Positions 1-5,757 of a stretch of DNA of 64,000 nucleotides are shown here, piece after piece. The notes under the pieces are model-generated. The model made no database searches, was not told where the DNA came from, and was given only the letters and a program-made list of their open reading frames with translations. A program made the position numbers and the translations under genes. Location: assembly GCA_938073895.1 (NCBI GenBank), contig CALJFB010000015.1, forward strand, positions 1-64,000. The letters run 5' to 3'. The number at the start of each line of letters is the position of its first letter. Position 1 is the first letter of the stretch. Source of the stretch: an uncultured Flavobacteriaceae bacterium. Its GTDB lineage: Bacteria; Bacteroidota; Bacteroidia; Flavobacteriales; Flavobacteriaceae.

Positions 1-10
1 CAACGTAGGA

Positions 11-32
11 ATAAACACACTGTTGTGTTTAT
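11..32. repeat. Short inverted repeat 3' of the recombinase gene
   Basis: Two 9-base arms (11-19 and 24-32) with a 4-base loop lie 14 bases beyond the stop of the recombinase gene. It could be a weak terminator for that gene, but no T-tract follows on the minus strand. It could equally be part of a recombination site. The window edge prevents a decision. Confidence 0.4.
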
Positions 33-46
33 TTCTTATTTGTTTA

Positions 47-1177
47 TTACAAATCTAATGGATTTTTTATAGAATTAAAACTAGAAACGGCAACATGTGT
101 ATAAATCTCTGTTGTTTTTGAGGAACTATGACCTAAAAGTATTTGAATATGTCGTAAATCTGTCCCCGATTCGAGTAAGTGAGTTGCGAAAGTGTGTCTT
201 AACGTATGCGGAGTTACCTTTTTTGTGATATTTGCTTTTTTTGCTGAATTCTTCACAATCATTCCAACACTATTACCTGTGTATTGTTTTCCTTTCTCGC
301 CTTCAAATAAGTAGTTTTTTGGTTTATATTGGATATAATAGCACCTTAAATCAAGTAATATCGTGCTTGATAGTAACGTATATCTGTCTTTATTTCTCTT
401 AGAATCCTTTATATGTATAAGCATACGATCTGAGTCGATATCATTAATCTTTAAATTTAAAAGTTCACATCTACGCAAACCAGCAGAGTAGAGCAGACTA
501 ACAATACATTTGTGTTTTATATTATTAGTTGAGCTTATAAGGCGTTTTATTTCTTCCTTTGAAAGGACTACAGGTAATTTAGTCTCTTTAATAGGTCTTT
601 CTATTTTGTAAAGTCTATTAGGCATATTATGAACAACTTCATAATAGAATTTGATACTATTTATAATTTGATTTAAATATGAGTTTGAAAGGTTTTCATC
701 TATTAAGTGAGATAAATATGACCTGATATCTCTTTCATCTAGTGAATCTATATCCTTTTTTTTATGAAAATTTAAATATTTCTCAAAGCAATTTACATAG
801 GTTTTAATAGTATTATTAGCGTATTTCTTTAATTTAAGTTTTTCAATATATAGTTCTGGACATCTAATATAATCATTAGTTAGAGTTCTTTTTTCTTCCC
901 AAGTAGAATCTTTAATCTCATTAAGATTTTTTGAATTCGTGTTTTTAAAAAAGTATTTGCAGTCAATCCACGCAACACCTTTAAATAATGTAAATATAGC
1001 ATTAGTATTTCCTAAATTATTTGAAATGTATTGCATATTATGTTCTTTGCACCACGATATACCTTTTAATTCCTTGATTAAAGCATTAATAACTTTGTTG
1101 TAATTATACTGTAATCCAATGCATTTTTGGCCATTTATTAATAGGTGATGTAATGTAATATGTGAATTAGTGTTCAT
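47..1177 (-). CDS. Tyrosine recombinase/integrase, XerC/D-like
   Basis: A 376-residue site-specific recombinase that would cut and rejoin DNA through a phosphotyrosine intermediate. The catalytic set is complete: Arg235 in SAGLRR, Lys260, His324 and Arg327 in PHTLRHTFATHLL, His350 in LLGH, and the nucleophile Tyr359. Residues about 1-75 form an N-terminal domain seen in many Bacteroidota integrases. Residues about 104-185 are the SAM-like core-binding domain, followed by the catalytic domain. It lacks the extra helix of integron integrases, so it is not IntI. It is transcribed away from a perfect palindrome and lies 1 kb from a tRNA-Met, which suggests it belongs to a mobile or formerly mobile element. 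The recombination target is unknown. Confidence 0.93.
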   Translation of the reverse strand: MNTNSHITLHHLLINGQKCIGLQYNYNKVINALIKELKGISWCKEHNMQYISNNLGNTNAIFTLFKGVAWIDCKYFFKNTNSKNLNEIKDSTWEEKRTLTNDYIRCPELYIEKLKLKKYANNTIKTYVNCFEKYLNFHKKKDIDSLDERDIRSYLSHLIDENLSNSYLNQIINSIKFYYEVVHNMPNRLYKIERPIKETKLPVVLSKEEIKRLISSTNNIKHKCIVSLLYSAGLRRCELLNLKINDIDSDRMLIHIKDSKRNKDRYTLLSSTILLDLRCYYIQYKPKNYLFEGEKGKQYTGNSVGMIVKNSAKKANITKKVTPHTLRHTFATHLLESGTDLRHIQILLGHSSSKTTEIYTHVAVSSFNSIKNPLDL

Positions 1178-1225
1178 TTATAAATAGGGCTTATGCTCTA
1201 ATTTACAATGTATTAATAAGAAATC

Positions 1226-1260
1226 CGTGTATTAAACGTATATTATACGTTTAATACACG
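1226..1260. repeat. Perfect 35-base palindrome between divergent genes
   Basis: Two identical 17-base arms in inverse orientation (1226-1242 and 1244-1260) flank one central base. It lies between the recombinase (start 1177, minus) and the small zinc-ribbon gene (start 1265, plus), ending 4 bases before that ATG. A further partial copy of the arm's inner part (ACGTTTAAT) follows at 1258-1266. Candidate roles are an operator for both genes, a recombinase core site, or an RNA hairpin masking the start codon of the plus-strand gene. The structure is seen directly; the role is inference. Confidence 0.85.
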
Positions 1261-1264
1261 TTTA

Positions 1265-1645
1265 ATGTCGAATAAAAAATATTGTAAGAATTGTAAAAAA
1301 GAAGTATTAGGTCGTTCTGATAAGAAATTTTGTGATGATTATTGTAAAAGCCAGTTTCATTATAAAAAACTGACAGATGAAGAGTTGCCTTTTTATAAAA
1401 AGGTTGATAATCAATTAAAATTAAACCGAAAAATACTTAAGAGCTTTAATCGCTCCGGAAAATCTATTATTAGGGCTAAAACTTTGATCAAAGAAGGTTT
1501 TAATCATAACTTTTTTACTCATTATTGGAAAAATCAAAAAGGTGATGTATATTTTTTTAATTATGAATATGGATTTTTGAAGAAAAAAGAGAATGGAATA
1601 GATAAATATATTTTAATAACGCATCAAAATTATATGAGTAGATAA
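1265..1645 (+). CDS. Small zinc-ribbon protein of unknown function
   Basis: A 126-residue basic protein. The N-terminus has four cysteines in a CxxC and FCxxxC arrangement (CKNC at 7-10, then Cys23 and Cys27), typical of a short treble-clef or zinc-ribbon motif found in many flavobacterial proteins of this size. The rest is rich in Lys, Tyr and Phe, with no recognised domain. The ATG lies 4 bases after the 35-base palindrome, so its expression may depend on that element. Position beside a recombinase and an integrase remnant suggests accessory DNA. I do not recognise a specific function; a DNA-binding role is possible from the zinc ribbon. Confidence 0.8.
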   Translation: MSNKKYCKNCKKEVLGRSDKKFCDDYCKSQFHYKKLTDEELPFYKKVDNQLKLNRKILKSFNRSGKSIIRAKTLIKEGFNHNFFTHYWKNQKGDVYFFNYEYGFLKKKENGIDKYILITHQNYMSR

Positions 1646-1670
1646 TTTGTGTTTACCTTTATTTTTTGAC

Positions 1671-2123
1671 TTAAATAAACAACACTTTTGTCGTAATATT
1701 ATAGAATGAAAACTCTCCATTTTTACTCAATGGCATATTTTGTTTTGGTTGTTTTGGTTGTTCTGGTAGAGTAGGAGTTACATCAATCTTATTATTTAAA
1801 TTATGATGAAGTGCGCTATTATCTTCATAAGGAAATAGCCTTGGCTTAATAATTTAAGAAGCGTTTTTTCCATATTGAGTTAACACTTCTAATCGATCTT
1901 CTTTTGTTTTATAGGTGTTAGCATCGCCATAAAAAGGAGTTACTCTTTTTAGTTTCCCTGTTTCAGGGTTTCGAAATGAAAAATAGACATACCAACGCTT
2001 GGACAAATCACCCTTGGCGTTATAGATTTTTGGAGATGAAAAATTCTTCTTAATAGTCAAATCGTATGCAGTTTCGTATTCACTTTCGTATGCAAATGTA
2101 ACAATCTGTTTAAAATTAAGCAT
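1671..2123 (-). pseudogene. Remnant of a second tyrosine integrase (N-terminal part)
   Basis: The first 89 codons (2123 down to 1857) encode the N-terminal arm-binding region of a Bacteroidota phage/ICE-type integrase, recognisable from DLSKRWYVYFSFRNPETGKL and the following KTKEDRLEVLTQYGKN. An in-frame TAA at 1854-1856 interrupts it. The same frame then continues with PYEDNSALH and a Pro/Gln-rich linker, as expected in that family, until a stop at 1671-1673. The core-binding and catalytic domains are missing. It starts 53 bases beyond the 3' end of tRNA-Met, the standard place for an integrase of an element inserted in a tRNA gene. I infer a dead integrative element. Confidence 0.75.
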
Positions 2124-2128
2124 AAAAA

Positions 2129-2155
2129 AAACGGTTTAGTAAGGCTAAACCGTTT
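2129..2155 (-). terminator. Terminator of tRNA-Met
   Basis: An 11-base perfect stem (2129-2139 with 2145-2155) and 5-base loop, followed on the minus strand by a run of T (complement of A at 2124-2130). It stands 21 bases past the tRNA-Met 3' end and directly in front of the integrase remnant's ATG. Confidence 0.8.
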
Positions 2156-2176
2156 AATTGTACTGATTTTTACTTG

Positions 2177-2250
2177 TAGCGAGAATGGGGCACGATCCCA
2201 TGACCTCCGAGTTATGAATCCGACGCTCTAACCAGCTGAGCTACCTCGCC
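2177..2250 (-). tRNA. tRNA-Met (CAT)
   Basis: A 74-base cloverleaf read on the minus strand: acceptor GGCGAGG pairs with TCTCGCT apart from two G-T pairs, D-stem GCTC/GAGC, anticodon loop TTCATAA, T-stem ATGGG/CCCAT. The CAT anticodon and overall match to elongator tRNA-Met argue against Ile2 (which needs lysidine modification), although sequence alone cannot fully exclude it. CCA is not encoded. The T-loop reads ATCGTGC instead of the usual TTCGANT, so the 54-58 pair is exchanged. The gene has its own strong promoter and terminator. Confidence 0.93.
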
Positions 2251-2265
2251 ATTATTTTGAGATTG

Positions 2266-2295
2266 CAAATATAATAAGTTTATAGAATATTGCAA
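2266..2295 (-). promoter_or_regulatory. tRNA-Met promoter, Bacteroidota type
   Basis: On the minus strand a TTG at 2295-2293 is followed after 19 bases by TATATTTG (2273-2266), matching the Bacteroidota -33/-7 consensus. The tRNA starts 15 bases further on. The extended -33 block GCTTGCAATATT and its spacing are identical to the tRNA-His promoter at 44454. Confidence 0.8.
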
Positions 2296-2377
2296 GCTTT
2301 TTTAAGTTAAATAAAATAAAAAAATAAGCTTTAATTTAATTAATAATTATATATTGAGCCTTTATAAAGAATATAGC

Positions 2378-2764
2378 ATGGACGATAAAATTAAATACGA
2401 GATAGAATTCCCAATTCACGCTTCACCTTCATTACTATATCAGTATTTGGCAACACCTTCAGGTTTGTCTGAGTGGTTTGCAGACAATGTGAATTCTAGA
2501 GGCGAGTTATTTGAGTTTATTTGGGATGGTGCAGAGGAGAAGGCAAAAATGCTTACCAAAAAAAATGGAGAACGTATTAAATTTAAATGGTTAGAAGATG
2601 AAGATGAATCTTACTATTTTGAATTGCGTATTCAAGTAGACGAGATTACTAAAGATGTTTCTATTATGATTATAGACTTTGCCGAAGAAGATGAAGTCGA
2701 GGAATCTAAAATGCTTTGGGCTAATCAAATTTCTAGTTTAAAACAAGTGATAGGTTCTGTTTAA
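2378..2764 (+). CDS. START-like domain protein
   Basis: A 128-residue protein of the START/AHSA1-like helix-grip fold (Bacteroidota START-like family). The conserved block FPIHASPSLLYQYLATPSGL (about residues 12-31) followed by SEWFADNV is characteristic, and many acidic residues occupy the second half. Its ligand is unknown; the fold usually makes a hydrophobic pocket. I chose the ATG at 2378 because homologous proteins begin M-x-D-K-I-K-Y-E and the upstream alternative (TTG at 2354) adds unrelated residues. A terminator and then a class IV aminotransferase gene follow, a pairing often seen in flavobacteria. Confidence 0.88.
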   Translation: MDDKIKYEIEFPIHASPSLLYQYLATPSGLSEWFADNVNSRGELFEFIWDGAEEKAKMLTKKNGERIKFKWLEDEDESYYFELRIQVDEITKDVSIMIIDFAEEDEVEESKMLWANQISSLKQVIGSV

Positions 2765-2782
2765 AAAACAATCTATTTAAAG

Positions 2783-2790
2783 TATATTTG
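2783..2790 (+). promoter_or_regulatory. Candidate -7 element for the aminotransferase gene
   Basis: TATATTTG matches the Bacteroidota -7 consensus and lies 26 bases before the ATG at 2817. No clear TTG is present at the -33 position. The last base of the element is the first base of the terminator stem that follows. Confidence 0.5.
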
Positions 2791-2816
2791 TCCTAAAGAA
2801 ATTTAGGACTTTTTTT
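2790..2816 (+). terminator. Terminator abutting the next start codon
   Basis: An 8-base stem (2790-2797 with 2802-2809), a GAAA tetraloop and seven T residues (2810-2816) form an intrinsic terminator for the START-like gene. The T-tract runs directly into the ATG of the aminotransferase gene at 2817, and the stem overlaps its candidate promoter. Confidence 0.75.
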
Positions 2817-3659
2817 ATGATTAATATTAACGCTACATTACAGGAGAATACCAATACAATATCACTTAATAATAGAGGATTTAATTACGGCGATGCTGTT
2901 TTTGAAACTATTAAAGTAAGTAATACTAAAATTCTTTTTTGGGAAGATCATTATTTCCGCTTAATGGCTAGTATGCGTATTATGCGTATGGAAATTCCAA
3001 TGAATTTTACAATGGAATATCTTGAATCTCAAATTTTAAAAACTATTACTGCAAACAATGCAGATAATAAAACAGTTCGAGTTAAATTTCTAGTTAGTAG
3101 AAGCGAAGGTGGTTTGTATTATCCTACTACAAACTCTGTAGATTTTCATATTTCGATAAAAGTATTGGATCAAGAATTTTATGCTTTAAATGAAGAAACT
3201 TATGTAGTTGATTTATATAAAGATTTCTATGTTGCGCCTACTTTATTATCAACTTTAAAAACTAATAATAAAGCACTAAATGTTTTAGCAAGTATTTATG
3301 CTAAAGAAAACGATTTTGATAATTCTTTATTATTAAATACTAATAAGAGTATTGTAGAGGCTTTAAATGGAAACTTGTTTTTGGTAAAAGGCACTACAAT
3401 AAAAACACCACCATTAGAAGATGGTTGTTTAAATGGAGTTATGCGCAAACAGTTAATAGAGTTAATTAAGTTAATGCCAGATTACACATTAGAGGAATCT
3501 TCTATTTCGCCTTTTGAATTACAAAAAGCAGACGAATTATTTATTACCAACGTAATTACAGGAATTCAGCCAATAACAAATTACAGAAAAAAGTCTTTTA
3601 AATCTGAAGTAGCTAAATTGGTATTACAGAAAATTAATGTAAAAATACGCTTAGGTTAA
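2817..3659 (+). CDS. Aminotransferase class IV (PabC/D-amino-acid aminotransferase fold)
   Basis: A 280-residue PLP enzyme of fold type IV, the family of branched-chain aminotransferase, D-amino-acid aminotransferase and 4-amino-4-deoxychorismate lyase. Lys148 in STLKTNNKALNVLA aligns with the PLP-binding lysine. The N-terminal NRGFNYGDAVFETI (about 19-32) and the phosphate-binding GCLNGVMR region (about 203-210) fit the family. Length is normal. Sequence does not decide the substrate; PabC-like activity in folate synthesis is plausible because no other pabC is visible here, but this is inference. It converges on the yqgE gene with a 4-base overlap of the stop codons. Confidence 0.88.
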   Translation: MININATLQENTNTISLNNRGFNYGDAVFETIKVSNTKILFWEDHYFRLMASMRIMRMEIPMNFTMEYLESQILKTITANNADNKTVRVKFLVSRSEGGLYYPTTNSVDFHISIKVLDQEFYALNEETYVVDLYKDFYVAPTLLSTLKTNNKALNVLASIYAKENDFDNSLLLNTNKSIVEALNGNLFLVKGTTIKTPPLEDGCLNGVMRKQLIELIKLMPDYTLEESSISPFELQKADELFITNVITGIQPITNYRKKSFKSEVAKLVLQKINVKIRLG

Positions 3660-4216
3660 TTATAACTAGGATTTTCTGGAGCATTACTCCAAATAGAATA
3701 ATCTCCACCAAGTTCTACCATTTTGTTTTTCCAAAAGAATTTATCTTCTTTTTCAATTATATCTTGTTTATAGATATTTTTAGAAACAATCCAAGCATTG
3801 GTTTTTAATTCTTCTTCTAATTGATTGTAATCCCAGCCAGAATATCCTAAAAAGAATTTAATGTCCTTAGGCTGTATTTGTCTGTTTTTTATAAGTTTTA
3901 CAACAGTTTCAAAATGTCCACCCCAAAAAATCCCATTAGAAATCTCAATACTATTTGGTATTAGTTTAGGTGATTTATGAATAAAATATAAGTTATCTTG
4001 CTCTACTGGTCCACCATTGTAAACCTTAAAAGATATTTCAATTTCGGGAATTAAATCGCTTATAGTAAATTGTAGTGGTTTATTTAAAATAAATCCAATT
4101 GAGCCTTCTTTACTGTGGTTTGTTAATAAAATTACAGATCTGTTAAAGGACATATCTCCTATTATTGTAGGTTCTGCAAATAATAAGTTTCCCTTTGTAG
4201 GTTTTACTTCAATCAT
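3656..4216 (-). CDS. YqgE/AlgH family protein (UPF0301)
   Basis: A 186-residue member of UPF0301, known in other bacteria as YqgE or AlgH. The family signature is present: KGNLLFAEP, then FNRSVILLTNH, GFILNKPL, and GYSGWDYNQLEEEL near residues 140-153. Its biochemical role is not settled; AlgH was linked to alginate regulation in Pseudomonas, which need not apply here. I placed the start at the ATG at 4216 (MIEVKPTKG) because homologues begin there; an upstream ATG at 4237 would add seven residues. It is downstream of the HU gene but separated from it by a strong terminator. Confidence 0.9.
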   Translation of the reverse strand: MIEVKPTKGNLLFAEPTIIGDMSFNRSVILLTNHSKEGSIGFILNKPLQFTISDLIPEIEISFKVYNGGPVEQDNLYFIHKSPKLIPNSIEISNGIFWGGHFETVVKLIKNRQIQPKDIKFFLGYSGWDYNQLEEELKTNAWIVSKNIYKQDIIEKEDKFFWKNKMVELGGDYSIWSNAPENPSYN

Positions 4217-4292
4217 AAGATTAATAATTAATTCCATATTAAATATAGCTTTTTTTATTTAATCAAACAATTTTATATAACTATACATACAA

Positions 4293-4326
4293 AAAAATCC
4301 CTTAAACCAATGTTTAAGGGATTTTT
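4293..4326. terminator. Terminator after the HU gene
   Basis: A 15-base perfect stem (4293-4307 with 4312-4326), 4-base loop, with A/T-runs at both ends. It follows the HU stop codon by 22 bases on the minus strand. Confidence 0.88.
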
Positions 4327-4348
4327 ATAAGTTTATTTAACGTAATGC

Positions 4349-4621
4349 TTAGTTTACAGCACCAGATAAATCAGAACCAGCTTTGAATTTTACTACATTC
4401 TTAGCTTTAATTTTGATAGTTTCTCCTGTTTGAGGATTTCTTCCATCTCTTGCAGCTCTTTTTGTAACTGACCAAGATCCAAAACCTACTAAAGAAACTC
4501 TGTTTCCTTTTTGTAAAGCTCCTTCAATTTCTATTAACGCACATTCTAAAGCTTTTTTTGAAGCTGCTTTAGTAATTCCTGCGTGTTCTGCCATTGCGTC
4601 GATTAAATCTGTTTTGTTCAT
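4349..4621 (-). CDS. hup: HU family DNA-binding protein
   Basis: A 90-residue histone-like protein that binds DNA as a dimer and helps to compact the nucleoid. The whole family pattern is visible: MNKTDLIDAMAEHAGITKAAS at the N-terminus, GFGSWSVTKRAARDGRNPQTGE (about 47-68), which forms the beta-arm, and the closing VVKFKAGSDL. Length equals that of typical HU. It is a monocistronic gene with a consensus Bacteroidota promoter at 4674-4703 and a strong terminator at 4293-4326, in keeping with high constitutive expression. Confidence 0.95.
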   Translation of the reverse strand: MNKTDLIDAMAEHAGITKAASKKALECALIEIEGALQKGNRVSLVGFGSWSVTKRAARDGRNPQTGETIKIKAKNVVKFKAGSDLSGAVN

Positions 4622-4673
4622 AGTTTTTACTTTAAATTGTTAATATAAGTTGGTAATAAAATTATTTCCTTTA

Positions 4674-4703
4674 CAAATTTAAAAGGAATATCGTCTCACG
4701 CAA
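4674..4703 (-). promoter_or_regulatory. HU gene promoter
   Basis: Minus strand TTG at 4703-4701, 19 bases, then TAAATTTG at 4681-4674. This matches the Bacteroidota sigma-A consensus and gives a leader of roughly 45 bases to the ATG at 4621. Confidence 0.75.
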
Positions 4704-4806
4704 GTAATGACATGGGAAATCCATTGTATTGTTAATAACTTATTAAAATTGTTAATAAAGTTGCTTGTTTTTTATGTTTTTTAATAAATGTAATGGCAGT
4801 AAGGTT

Positions 4807-5754
4807 TTACAAGAGTTTTGAGTTTTCCTCAAATTTATATCCGTTTAGTAAAGATTTTACATCCATTTTACGTTTGCCTTGTACTTTAATTTCAAGTAAA
4901 TTTAGATAACCTTTTGGTACCGCTACTTTTAGTTCTTTTTTAGAGATTAGTAAATCACCAAAAGTATAATTATGGTCTTCAATAATTTTTTCGGTTTTAT
5001 GAATTTTAATTTCTAATTCTTCAGCTCCATTTTTTAATAGGCACCAAGCTGCTGGATATGGATCTAATCCTCTAATATGGTTATATATCGTATTTATATC
5101 TTTTGTAAAATCTATTTTGCAATTTTCTCTATTTAACTTGTATGCCGTTTTTATACCTTTAAAATCTACTTGTGGTTTTGTAGTTACAGCAGCTTTTTCA
5201 ATTTCAGAAACGGTTTTAATTACTAGATCACTTCCAAGATGCATTAACTTGTCGTGTAAGCTTCCTGCGTTTTCATTGGATTCAATTGCAACGGTTTCTT
5301 GGAAAATCATTTCACCTGTATCAATTCTATCATCTATAAAAAAAGTAGATACGCCTGTTTCTGTTTCACCATTAATAATTGCCCAGTTTATTGGAGCAGC
5401 ACCACGATATTGTGGTAACAAAGATGCATGTAAATTAAAGGTACCATATTCTGGCATTTGCCACACAACTTTTGGAAGCATTCTAAAGGCTACAATAATT
5501 TGAAGATTTGCATTTAAAGCTTTTAATTTGGCATTAAAGTCTTCGCTTTTTAGGTTTGTAGGTTGTAATATGTTTAATTCTTGCTCTAAAGCAAATTGTT
5601 TTACCGAAGATTGGTTTAATTTTCTTCCACGTCCAGCAGGTTTGTCTGGTGCAGTAATTACACCAACTACATTATATTTTGCTTTTAATAAAGATTTTAA
5701 AATGGTAACTGCAAAATCTGGAGTTCCCATAAATACTATTCTTAAATCTTTCAT
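4807..5754 (-). CDS. fmt: Methionyl-tRNA formyltransferase
   Basis: A 315-residue enzyme that transfers a formyl group from 10-formyltetrahydrofolate to initiator Met-tRNA. The N-terminal Rossmann domain starts MKDLRIVFMGTPDFAV. The catalytic triad is visible as Asn107, His109 (FNLHASLLPQYRGAAPI) and Asp145 in IDTGE. The C-terminal OB-like domain ends about residue 310. Length is normal. It begins 3 bases after the recQ stop and is the last gene of a kinase-recQ-fmt operon on the minus strand. Confidence 0.96.
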   Translation of the reverse strand: MKDLRIVFMGTPDFAVTILKSLLKAKYNVVGVITAPDKPAGRGRKLNQSSVKQFALEQELNILQPTNLKSEDFNAKLKALNANLQIIVAFRMLPKVVWQMPEYGTFNLHASLLPQYRGAAPINWAIINGETETGVSTFFIDDRIDTGEMIFQETVAIESNENAGSLHDKLMHLGSDLVIKTVSEIEKAAVTTKPQVDFKGIKTAYKLNRENCKIDFTKDINTIYNHIRGLDPYPAAWCLLKNGAEELEIKIHKTEKIIEDHNYTFGDLLISKKELKVAVPKGYLNLLEIKVQGKRKMDVKSLLNGYKFEENSKLL

Positions 5755-5757
5755 TTT

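Noticed and set aside
11-32. Integron attC or attachment site at the window edge
   Set aside because: Arms are only 9 bases with a 4-base loop, no core-site pattern, and the flank is outside the window.
47-1264. Integron integrase with attI-like site
   Set aside because: The recombinase lacks the extra IntI-specific helix region and no attC-like array or cassette series is visible.
5117-5503. Plus-strand open frame of 128 codons inside fmt
   Set aside because: It lies fully antisense to a clearly conserved fmt gene, with no recognisable domain or promoter; a shadow frame.
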